Source: BOG-933 sp037147415
Lineage (GTDB): Bacteria; Pseudomonadota; Alphaproteobacteria; Azospirillales; Azospirillaceae
Assembly: GCA_037147415.1 (NCBI GenBank)
Contig: JBAWVF010000003.1
Location: forward strand, 1-64,000
Direction: 5' to 3'
DNA length: 64,000 nt
The notes under the pieces: generated by a model
Database searches by the model: none
What the model saw: the letters and a program-made list of their open reading frames with translations, nothing else
What the model was told of the DNA's origin: nothing
Translations under genes and position numbers: made by a program
In this document: piece after piece, positions 23,257 through 31,248 of the stretch
Layout: each line of letters starts with the position of its first letter
Numbering within the stretch: position 1 is the first letter of the stretch

Positions 23257-25110
23257 TTAACCTGAAGCGGGGATGATATGGTCGGCAGGAAGGCGGATCG
23301 TGGCGGTGGTCCCGGTCCCGGGTTCACTTTCAAGCGTCAACCGCCCGCCATGATAGGCGGTGAGCCGAGCTGCCAGCGGCAAACCCAGGCCGGCGCCTTC
23401 GAACCGGCGGCCGAGAGCATTATCGGCCTGGATGAAGGGGCGCATCACCTTTTCCATGTGCTCGGGATTGATCCCGATCCCGGTATCAATCACGGCCAGC
23501 GTCAGTCCCCCTTCCGGTTCGGGGCGCATCCGTAAAATCACCTTGCCGTCCCGTGGCGTGAATTTGATGGCGTTGGCCAGCAGATGAACGAGTGCGTGTA
23601 AAAGTGCTCTTTCGTCGGCCTCAAGCCAGGGCAGGTTGCCGGGGGCATCGAGCGATAAATGCAGGCCCCCGGCCGCAGCCCTGGTGCGTACCGCCGACAG
23701 TGCGGTCTCAAGCAGGCGTTCGACCGGGAATGGCTCGGGATGCAATTCGAGGTTGCCCGAGGTTACCGTGGACATTTCCAGCAAATCATTGATCAAGTTT
23801 AATAAGGATTGACCGCCGGTCATGATGTGTTGACTGAATGCCTTGTAATGCGGGTTGTCTAACGGACCGAGCCGTTCATTGGCCAAGACGTCGGAAAAAC
23901 CGATAATTGCGTTCAGCGGGGTGCGCAATTCATGGCTCATCATGGACAGGAATTGGCTTTTGGCTCGGTTGCCGGCTTCAGCGCGCTCGTTGGCGACGAC
24001 CAGATCGATTTCTCGTTGTTTGCGCTCGGTTATATCCTCTTTTACCGCAACAAAATGGGTAATGCTGCCATTTTCCCCCGTTACCGGAGAAATCGTTGCC
24101 ATCTCCCAGAACAGACTGCCGTCTTTGCGGCGATTGTGCAATTCTCCGCGCCAAGTGACGCCGGATTTGATCTGATCCCACAAGACGCCATATTCGTCCG
24201 CCGAGGTATAGCCGGATTTGAGTATGCGTGGTGTCTTGCCGATGACTTCATCGGGTCGGTAGCCCGTGACGGTGGTAAAGCCCGCATTAGCAAAAGTGAT
24301 GCGGCCTTCCGTGTCGGTGATTATGATCGAAGCCGGGCTTTGCTCAACCACCTGCGATAACTGGCATAATCGGCTGGCGTCGCGGGTTTGCCTGCGGGCG
24401 CCTATGGTGATGCCGGTCAGCCCCAACAGCCAGAGCCCGAGATGGACGAAAGTCTGCCCCGCCATATGTGCGCGGTTGGGCACGCGCAATGGGGCCAGGG
24501 CCACGTTTTCGCTGATCCCGCCGCCGATTTCGCCGACCTTATAACCGGGGCCGTCGTGGCACTGTGTGCAACTCGGCTCGGTCACCAGTGGCCGCATCAG
24601 CCGCATGTACTCGTTGCCGTTGATCACTTCGATGGAGCTGACTTCGCTACTTGTGCCGTGGACTAATTCGGCCAGCGCCGCAGCTTCCCAGGCATCGGGA
24701 CCGTTTTCAGGGCTTATGGGATTCAGGCTGGTAATGTGACCATGGATGTATTTGTGTGTTGTCGGTCCTTCCTCAACCATCCGGTTCATGTAAGCCGGGT
24801 TGATCAGGGTAAAACGGCGACCGTCGGTAGTGGTCAGGTCGCGCTGGGCATAAGCGGCAAGGTAGGGATTGGGTTGGACCCGATCACTGATCGGGGCATA
24901 AAGTCCACCGATCGCGCTGTTCCAATTTCGGTAGGCGACATCCTTTTCAAAAGAGACCCGGGCTGAAAGCTTGGCTGCATTTTCGAGTTCCTCTCGTTCC
25001 TCGCTAAAAGTCCAGGCGAGTGAGCCGGCAAGAGCGAGCGTCCAGCCCAGCGACAAAAGAAAATGGAAACTGAGCAAGTGCAGTAAAGGCGCCTTCTTAT
25101 CTGGTCCCAT
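23257..25110 (-). CDS. Sensor histidine kinase with DUF3365 (heme-binding type) and PAS domains
   Basis: The ATG at 25110 has GGGAGGAT 7 bases upstream. After a membrane segment (residues about 10-30) comes a periplasmic domain with a c-type motif CTQCH at about residue 178 (EPSCTQCHDGPG), the DUF3365/Tll0287-like type. A second membrane segment (about 220) follows, then a PAS domain with TVTGYRPDEVIGKTPR, a HisKA domain (SMMSHELRTPLNAIIGFSDV) and a HATPase domain with GAGLGLPLA. It is therefore a membrane redox or ligand sensor. No response regulator is adjacent. It follows the PP2C-kinase gene on the same strand. Confidence 0.88.
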   Translation of the reverse strand: MGPDKKAPLLHLLSFHFLLSLGWTLALAGSLAWTFSEEREELENAAKLSARVSFEKDVAYRNWNSAIGGLYAPISDRVQPNPYLAAYAQRDLTTTDGRRFTLINPAYMNRMVEEGPTTHKYIHGHITSLNPISPENGPDAWEAAALAELVHGTSSEVSSIEVINGNEYMRLMRPLVTEPSCTQCHDGPGYKVGEIGGGISENVALAPLRVPNRAHMAGQTFVHLGLWLLGLTGITIGARRQTRDASRLCQLSQVVEQSPASIIITDTEGRITFANAGFTTVTGYRPDEVIGKTPRILKSGYTSADEYGVLWDQIKSGVTWRGELHNRRKDGSLFWEMATISPVTGENGSITHFVAVKEDITERKQREIDLVVANERAEAGNRAKSQFLSMMSHELRTPLNAIIGFSDVLANERLGPLDNPHYKAFSQHIMTGGQSLLNLINDLLEMSTVTSGNLELHPEPFPVERLLETALSAVRTRAAAGGLHLSLDAPGNLPWLEADERALLHALVHLLANAIKFTPRDGKVILRMRPEPEGGLTLAVIDTGIGINPEHMEKVMRPFIQADNALGRRFEGAGLGLPLAARLTAYHGGRLTLESEPGTGTTATIRLPADHIIPASG

Positions 25111-25270
25111 CCGGATATCCTCCCGACCCTTTACTGAACCGATAAGGAAACAGGTTGATACCAATCTAAATGCTGAATCTCATCCAGTCTTCATTCTGCA
25201 CGAAGTTTTAGCAATCGTCCATAAAGATTTCAATGAATTGGATACCTCTTATTTATGTCGAATTCAGGGG

Positions 25271-26965
25271 TCATAAGGTCAAAGCCAAGATTAGCGCAAT
25301 CGATAATATAAAAGAAATTACTTGCCAGAAACGGACGGGGTTGCGGCGATAGAGCGGCAAACGTCGATACCTGCTCGACAGTTCGGCGGTCGGGCCGTGT
25401 TCCAGTTGCAGGGCGAATTCCAAGACATCGCCGAAGCGTTCGCCGGGCTCGACCGCGATGACGCGGGCGATCAGGGCATCCAACCAGGCCGGCAGGTCGC
25501 GGCGGCGTGTGATCAGCGGGACCGGGTGGCCGAAATGAGGGTGAGAAAACGGCTCGATTTCACCATAGGGATAGGCACCGGTAAAAAACCGGTAGAGGGT
25601 GACGCCCAGCGCAAACTGATCGGACATCTCGTCGGCGGCTTTGCCGGCGAATAGCTCTGGCGCCATGTAGCCGGGGGTGCCGGGGCTTTCGGTTTCAGGT
25701 TTGCCTTCGAGGCGGGGGAGCCGCGCCACGCCCAGATCAATCAGCCGCAACCCGCCATCCTTGGTCAGCATGATGTTGTCGGGCTTAATATCACGGTGGA
25801 TAATGCCGGCCCGATGCAGGGTTGCGACCGCCTTGGCCAGTCGAACCGCAATGCCGACCCCTTCGGCTGCGGTCGGCTGCGGGGCGCGGTTTAGCCGTTG
25901 CTCCAGCGTTTCTCCGTCATAATAGGGCATCACCGAGTACAGCCGACTCTGGCGGCCGGGCGGCAGCTCGATGCCCTCGCCAAGCCAGGGGCTGCGCACC
26001 CGGGCCGCGACCCAGGCCTCGCGCAGAAAGCCGCGGCGGCAGGCGTCGGTCTCGATCGCGTCGGGCCGGGGAAATTTCAGGACGACGGTGCGGTTGGCAA
26101 CGGTATCGGTGGCTTTGAACAAACGGCTGTAGCGACCGTCGGACAGCGCGGTGTCCAGCCGGAAGCCGTCGACCGTGTCGCCTTCCCGGGGCGGCTCTTC
26201 GGTCGGTAACTCGGCTAGAGCGAGCGCTAATTCGGTGTGATCGGCCATCGGGACCGCCAGTACGTCGATCACCAGCGCGCTGATATTGTCCTCGCTGCCG
26301 GCGGCGGCCGCAGCGGTAACGATCGCCCGCGCGACCGCTTCCGGTGCCGAGCCGTCGCGCAGAAATTTGTGCAGGTGACGGTCGCTGAGCGTGCCGTGGA
26401 CGCCATCGGAGCAGATCAGAAAACGATCATGCGGCCGGATCGGCTGGACGACGTGGTCAAGCCGCACCGCCGCTTCGATTCCGACCGCCCGGTACAGCAC
26501 ATGGGACAAGTCCCGATGGTTCAGCGTGTGATCCCGAGTCAGGCAGGTTAGCTGATTATTGCTTAAAAAATAGGCGCGGCTGTCACCAACGTGCAAAATA
26601 TGGGCAGTTCGGCCACGCAGGATCACGGCTGTAAATGTAGTTGCACAATATTCAAGCTCAGGATCATTGTGCCCTTGGGCATGAAGCCAACGATTGACGC
26701 CTTCGATGGCTCTTGCCGCCGATTGAGGCACGCCGAGGGTCGCTGAAAGCGCATAATAGCTGCCGATAAACTCACGAACGGCTAATTCTGCGGCTTCTCG
26801 GCCGCCTTTGCCTCCGGAAACGCCATCTGCGACCACGGCAACGATGCCATGGCTGCTTCTGCGACCCGGTTCGGGCACATAAAGGCCGAGATAGTCCTCG
26901 TTGCGGGCGCGTTTGCCGGTTTCAGTGATCTGGCCGGCGGCGATTTCAAGCTGGGTGGGTGGCAA
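25271..26965 (-). CDS. PP2C phosphatase - Ser/Thr protein kinase fusion with C-terminal membrane anchor
   Basis: The start is a TTG at 26965 with GGAAA upstream. Residues about 5-240 are a PP2C phosphatase: RARNEDYLG, VVADGVSGGKGG and GSEDNISALVID supply the metal-binding acidic residues. Residues about 262-520 are a Hanks-type kinase with the lysine in VVLKFPRP, catalytic HRDIKPDNIML, a DLG in place of DFG (RLIDLGVARL) and GTPGYMAPEL. The glycine loop (LSDGRYSRLF) is degenerate. A final hydrophobic helix (residues about 545-562) would tail-anchor it. Homologues of this fusion lie beside nitrate assimilation genes in pseudomonads, as here. Confidence 0.93.
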   Translation of the reverse strand: MPPTQLEIAAGQITETGKRARNEDYLGLYVPEPGRRSSHGIVAVVADGVSGGKGGREAAELAVREFIGSYYALSATLGVPQSAARAIEGVNRWLHAQGHNDPELEYCATTFTAVILRGRTAHILHVGDSRAYFLSNNQLTCLTRDHTLNHRDLSHVLYRAVGIEAAVRLDHVVQPIRPHDRFLICSDGVHGTLSDRHLHKFLRDGSAPEAVARAIVTAAAAAGSEDNISALVIDVLAVPMADHTELALALAELPTEEPPREGDTVDGFRLDTALSDGRYSRLFKATDTVANRTVVLKFPRPDAIETDACRRGFLREAWVAARVRSPWLGEGIELPPGRQSRLYSVMPYYDGETLEQRLNRAPQPTAAEGVGIAVRLAKAVATLHRAGIIHRDIKPDNIMLTKDGGLRLIDLGVARLPRLEGKPETESPGTPGYMAPELFAGKAADEMSDQFALGVTLYRFFTGAYPYGEIEPFSHPHFGHPVPLITRRRDLPAWLDALIARVIAVEPGERFGDVLEFALQLEHGPTAELSSRYRRLPLYRRNPVRFWQVISFILSIALILALTL

Positions 26966-27014
26966 GGGATTTCCGGGGTTGGCGTTGTTTTGATGCGATG
27001 CGGTATAATTAGCG

Positions 27015-27031
27015 TGCCTTGCAACAAGGCA
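27015..27031. promoter_or_regulatory. NtrC-like palindrome upstream of the nitrate operon promoter
   Basis: TGCCTTG-CAA-CAAGGCA is a perfect 7-3-7 palindrome of 17 bp with the TGC-N11-GCA frame of NtrC sites. It is centred about 110 bases before the expected start site of the -24/-12 promoter, a usual enhancer distance. The inner bases differ from the NtrC consensus, so the regulator is inferred. Confidence 0.5.
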
Positions 27032-27105
27032 AGGCTCGGTCGGTCCGCTCGCCGAGTGTGGTGTGAAAACCTTTGATTCGCAAGGGGTAAGAGGCGGTGA
27101 CCAGA

Positions 27106-27121
27106 TGGCACGGTACTTGCA
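27106..27121 (+). promoter_or_regulatory. Sigma-54 (-24/-12) promoter of narK-nirB-nirD-nasA
   Basis: TGGCACG-GTAC-TTGCA matches the sigma-54 consensus TGGCACG-N4-TTGCW at every position with the exact GG to GC spacing. It leaves a leader of about 110 bases before narK. RpoN dependence implies activation by an enhancer-binding protein such as NtrC. Confidence 0.88.
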
Positions 27122-27240
27122 TTAATATTTAATAAGGTTATCTGAGTCGTTCGAGGCGTATCCGTTTTGGTTTGCGACAGCGAGCGGAGCCGCCGCATGT
27201 TATGTCAAGAGTCATTCACCATCGAAGTATTGGAGGTCAT

Positions 27241-28449
27241 ATGAACAAGGGTTTTCTTAAAGCCGGGCATCTGCCGACGCTGTTTGCCGCCTTTCTGTAT
27301 TTCGACCTCAGCTTCATGGTTTGGGTGGTGTTGGGGCCGCTCGGAGTGCAAATTGCGCGTGATTTAGGGCTTAGCCCGGCGGAAAAGGGCTTGATGGTGG
27401 CGACCCCGGTCTTAGCGGGTGCTTTGTTGCGCATGGTCAACGGATTCCTGGTTGATCACCTGAAACCCAAGACGACCGGGACGATTTGTCAGTTATTGGT
27501 CATTGGCGGCCTGTCCTTTGCCTGGTACTTCGGAGTTCATAACTTTCATCAGGTGTTGGCGCTCGGTGTTGTTCTCGGCGTGGCCGGGGCATCATTTGCG
27601 GTCGCCTTGCCGCTGGCTTCACGCTGGTATCCGCCCGAGCATCAGGGCACCGCGCTCGGCATTGCCGGGGCCGGCAATTCGGGGACCGTGTTGGCCGCTT
27701 TGTTCGCCCCCGGTTTGGCCGTGGCTTTCGGCTGGAATAACGTGTTCGGGCTGGCGGTGATTCCGCTGGTTGTCACGCTCGGGCTGTATCTGGTTTTGGC
27801 TAAGAACAGCCCTGATTGCCCTCCGCCCAAGACCATGATCGAATATTTGAAAGTATTCAAGATCACCGATGCCTGGTGGTTCATGTTCTTCTATAGCGTA
27901 ACGTTTGGCGGCTTCGTCGGTTTGGCCTCGTCGCTGACCATCTATTTCGCCGATCAATATGGCTTGAGCCCGGTAGTTGCCGGTTACTTTACCGCGGCTT
28001 GCGTTTTTGCCGGTTCGCTGGTGCGGCCGATGGGCGGAGCGCTGGCAGATCGGATCGGCGGCATTCGGACGCTCAGCATCGTTTACACCGTTGCGGCCAC
28101 AGCATTGATTGTAGTCAGCGTCGGCTTGGCGCAATCCTGGATGGCACTTTCCGGCTTCGTGGTGGCAATGCTGGCGCTGGGGGCCGGCAATGGCGCGATC
28201 TTCCAGTTGGTGCCGCAGCGTTTCCGCAAGGAAATCGGTGTGATGACCGGGCTGGTCGGCATGACCGGCGGCGTCGGCGGCTTTTATCTGGCCTCCAGCC
28301 TGGGCTTTTCCAAGCAGCTGACCGGCAGCTATCAGATCGGGTTCCTGATCTTCGCCGGACTTGCGGTGCTGGCTTTGGTCGGCTTGACCGGGGTAAAACG
28401 TCGCTGGCGCACGACTTGGGGTGCGGCGCTCCAGGGCGTGCGGATCTAA
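27241..28449 (+). CDS. Nitrate/nitrite transporter, MFS NarK/NasA family
   Basis: An inner-membrane transporter of 402 residues with about 12 membrane segments. The ATG at 27241 has GGAGG 5 bases upstream, so the longer upstream frame is rejected. The two nitrate-signature motifs are clear: GIAGAGNSGTVLAALF at about residue 140 and LGAGNGAIFQLVPQRF at about residue 315. It is the first gene of the assimilation operon, 25 bases ahead of nirB, so its expected job is nitrate uptake. Confidence 0.93.
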   Translation: MNKGFLKAGHLPTLFAAFLYFDLSFMVWVVLGPLGVQIARDLGLSPAEKGLMVATPVLAGALLRMVNGFLVDHLKPKTTGTICQLLVIGGLSFAWYFGVHNFHQVLALGVVLGVAGASFAVALPLASRWYPPEHQGTALGIAGAGNSGTVLAALFAPGLAVAFGWNNVFGLAVIPLVVTLGLYLVLAKNSPDCPPPKTMIEYLKVFKITDAWWFMFFYSVTFGGFVGLASSLTIYFADQYGLSPVVAGYFTAACVFAGSLVRPMGGALADRIGGIRTLSIVYTVAATALIVVSVGLAQSWMALSGFVVAMLALGAGNGAIFQLVPQRFRKEIGVMTGLVGMTGGVGGFYLASSLGFSKQLTGSYQIGFLIFAGLAVLALVGLTGVKRRWRTTWGAALQGVRI

Positions 28450-28474
28450 GCTTCAACTTCTTTCGATAGTGCGG

Positions 28475-30922
28475 ATGGCTTCCATGAGCAATAAAGAGAA
28501 ACTGGTTCTGGTCGGTAACGGCATGGCCGGCATCCGCACGATTGAGGAATTGCTGACGCGAGCGCCCGGTCTCTATGAGATTACGGTCTTCGGGGCCGAG
28601 CCTCACCCCAACTATAACCGGATCATGTTGTCGCCTGTATTGGCCGGCGAGAAAAGTTTCGACCAGATTATTCTGAATGACCATGATTGGTACGCTAAAC
28701 ACGGCATCACTCTGCATGCCGGCGATAAGGTCGAGGCAGTTGATCTGGCGGCGCGCACGGTAACCGCGGCGTCCGGCCGGACCGTATCTTATGATAAGCT
28801 GTTGCTGGCAACCGGCTCGGCGCCCTTTATTCTGCCGGTTCCGGGCCGTGACTTGCCGGGCGTGGTCGGTTTTCGCGATTTGTCCGACGTCGAGGCGATG
28901 ATTGCCGCCGCCAAGTCCGGGACGCATGCCGTGGTGATCGGTGGCGGTTTGCTCGGTCTGGAAGCGGCGAACGGCTTGGCGGTGCGCGGCATGGATGTCA
29001 CCGTGCTGCACCTGATGCCGACCTTGATGGAGCGGCAACTCGACGAAGCGGCCGGTTTCCTGCTGCAACAGGAGTTGGAGCGTCGCGGCATCCGCATCGT
29101 CACCCGGGCCCAGACCGAGGCGATTCTCGGGGAGGATCGGGTGCGTGCGGTCCGGCTGGCCGACGGGCGCGAGCTGGCGGCCGATCTGGTGGTGATGGCG
29201 GTCGGCATTCGGCCCGAGACTACGCTCGGCAAAGCGGCCGGTCTTGAGGTCAAACGCGGCATTGTCGTTGATGATTTTATGGGCAGTTCCGACCCGGCGG
29301 TTTATGCGCTGGGTGAATGCGTCGAGCATCGCGGCCAAACTTACGGGTTGGTGGCGCCGCTGTGGGACATGGCCAAGGCCTGCGCCGATCGGCTGGCCAA
29401 TGTAAGCAATACGGGCTATTCCGGGACGGTGACCGCGACCCGGCTGAAGGTGACCGGGGTCGAGTTATTCTCGGCCGGCAGTTTCGGTGAGGCCGGGACC
29501 GAGGATATCGTGTTTCGTGACGCCGCCCGCGGTGTTTATAAACGCCTTATTCTCAGTGAGAACAGAATTCAAGGCGCTGTTCTTTATGGCGATACCAGAG
29601 ACGGCGCCTGGTACTTTCAATTATTGCGCGACGCCGCCGATATTTCGCCGTTGCGCGATACCATTATTTTCGGTCAGGGTGCCGGGGCGGCGGTGGTCGA
29701 TCCCTTCGCCGCAGTGGTGGCGTTGCCCGATAACGCCGATATCTGCGGCTGCAACGGGGTCAACAAGGCAAGTATCGTCAGCGCGATCAAGCAGAAGGGC
29801 TGTTGCTCGGTCGATGACATCCGTACGCACACCAAGGCTTCGGCCTCGTGCGGCGGCTGTACCGGCCTGGTCGAAAAGTTGCTGGCGGCGACGCTGGGGG
29901 ATCAATACAGTGCGGCCGCCGGCGACAAGCCGATGTGCAAATGCACCGCGATGACTCATGATGATGTTCGTCGCATGATCCGGATCGACCATTTGAAGTC
30001 GATTCCGGCGGTGATGCAAGGTTTGGAGTGGAAAACTCCGGAGGGCTGCGCCTCGTGCCGGCCCGCGCTCAACTATTACCTGCTGTGTGCTTGGCCGGGC
30101 GAGTACAAGGACGACCAGCAATCGCGCTTTGTCAATGAGCGCCTGCACGCCAATATTCAGAAGGACGGGACCTATTCGGTGATTCCGCGGATGTGGGGCG
30201 GCTTGACCACACCGGACGAGTTGCGCGCCATCGCCGATGTTGCCGATAAATTCAAAATCCCGACAGTCAAGGTCACCGGCGGGCAGCGCATCGATTTACT
30301 GGGGGTTCGGCGCGAGGATTTGCGCGCGGTGTGGGCTGATCTTAACAAGGCCGGCATGGTCTCCGGTCATGCTTATGGCAAGTCGCTCCGCACCGTGAAG
30401 ACCTGTGTCGGTTCCGAGTGGTGCCGCTTCGGCACCCAGATGTCGATGGCGATGGGGGTCAAGCTGGAGAAAATGTGCTGGGGCTCCTGGACTCCGCACA
30501 AGGTCAAGCTGGCGGTTTCCGGCTGTCCGCGCAATTGCGCCGAGGCGACGATCAAGGATTTCGGTGTGGTCGCGGTCGAGAACGGTTGGGAACTCCATGT
30601 CGGCGGCAATGGCGGGCTCGAGGTTCGGGCCTGCGACTTGTTGTGCAAGGTCGAGACCGAGGCCGAGGTGCTTGAATATTGCGGCGCCTTCCTCCAGCTT
30701 TACCGGGAAGAGGCACGTTATTTGGAGCGCACCGCACCCTGGATCGAACGGGTCGGTCTGGATTATGTCCACGCCCGCATCGTGCTTGATCCGGAGCACC
30801 GCGAGTTATTGTTTCACCGTTTCAAGCTTTCGCAGAAATATGAGCAAGTTGATCCGTGGGCCGAGCGCGCCGCTTATGGTGTCGATGCCCACGACTTCGC
30901 CCCTCTTGCCCGGATTGGATGA
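28475..30922 (+). CDS. nirB: Assimilatory nitrite reductase [NAD(P)H] large subunit
   Basis: NirB reduces nitrite to ammonium in the cytosol with NAD(P)H. At 815 residues it is full length. The order is: FAD/NAD-binding domain (LVLVGNGMAGIRTIEELL at the start), two BFD-type [2Fe-2S] segments (CGCNGVNKAS...CGGCTGL at about 423-465, and a second near 487-535), then the sulfite/nitrite reductase domains. The siroheme-[4Fe-4S] cysteines are in TCVGSEWCRFG (about 643) and SGCPRNCAEA (about 682). ATG at 28475 or 28484 could start it; neither has a strong ribosome site. The stop overlaps nirD. Confidence 0.95.
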   Translation: MASMSNKEKLVLVGNGMAGIRTIEELLTRAPGLYEITVFGAEPHPNYNRIMLSPVLAGEKSFDQIILNDHDWYAKHGITLHAGDKVEAVDLAARTVTAASGRTVSYDKLLLATGSAPFILPVPGRDLPGVVGFRDLSDVEAMIAAAKSGTHAVVIGGGLLGLEAANGLAVRGMDVTVLHLMPTLMERQLDEAAGFLLQQELERRGIRIVTRAQTEAILGEDRVRAVRLADGRELAADLVVMAVGIRPETTLGKAAGLEVKRGIVVDDFMGSSDPAVYALGECVEHRGQTYGLVAPLWDMAKACADRLANVSNTGYSGTVTATRLKVTGVELFSAGSFGEAGTEDIVFRDAARGVYKRLILSENRIQGAVLYGDTRDGAWYFQLLRDAADISPLRDTIIFGQGAGAAVVDPFAAVVALPDNADICGCNGVNKASIVSAIKQKGCCSVDDIRTHTKASASCGGCTGLVEKLLAATLGDQYSAAAGDKPMCKCTAMTHDDVRRMIRIDHLKSIPAVMQGLEWKTPEGCASCRPALNYYLLCAWPGEYKDDQQSRFVNERLHANIQKDGTYSVIPRMWGGLTTPDELRAIADVADKFKIPTVKVTGGQRIDLLGVRREDLRAVWADLNKAGMVSGHAYGKSLRTVKTCVGSEWCRFGTQMSMAMGVKLEKMCWGSWTPHKVKLAVSGCPRNCAEATIKDFGVVAVENGWELHVGGNGGLEVRACDLLCKVETEAEVLEYCGAFLQLYREEARYLERTAPWIERVGLDYVHARIVLDPEHRELLFHRFKLSQKYEQVDPWAERAAYGVDAHDFAPLARIG

Positions 30923-31248
30923 GTCTCATGCCCTGGATTGAAATCGGCTCTGTTTCGGATATTCCGCGCCGGGGCGCGCGGGTGGTCAAGGCGCCCGGCG
31001 GTGACATTGCGGTGTTTCGGACCGGCAATGACGAAGTTTATGCTTTGCGCGACCGTTGCCCGCACAAGGGCGGCCCGCTTTCGGTCGGGATCGTTCACGA
31101 TCGACGGGTCACCTGTCCGCTGCACGGGTTACAGGTCGATTTGCGCACCGGGCAGGCGATCGCGCCCGACGAGGGCTGTGCCCGCACCATTCCGGTCGAA
31201 GTCGTAAACGGTGTGCTGCGGCTCTCGGTCGCCGGCGGCGATGAATAG
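30919..31248 (+). CDS. nirD: Nitrite reductase small subunit, Rieske type
   Basis: A 109-residue Rieske-like partner of NirB. The [2Fe-2S] ligands are complete, C-x-H in CPHKGGPLS and C-x2-H in CPLHGLQVDL; many NirD proteins lack these ligands, so this is the ligand-bearing form. The ATG at 30919 overlaps the nirB stop as ATGA; an ATG at 30928 is the alternative. The nasA start lies inside its last codons. Confidence 0.92.
   Translation: MSLMPWIEIGSVSDIPRRGARVVKAPGGDIAVFRTGNDEVYALRDRCPHKGGPLSVGIVHDRRVTCPLHGLQVDLRTGQAIAPDEGCARTIPVEVVNGVLRLSVAGGDE

Noticed and set aside
26782..27198. Open frame of 138 codons on the minus strand over the nitrate promoter region
   Set aside because: It overlaps the PP2C domain in another frame and covers the sigma-54 promoter; no ribosome site.
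28115..29338. Open frame of 407 codons on the minus strand
   Set aside because: Antisense to narK and nirB, which are certain; no family features.
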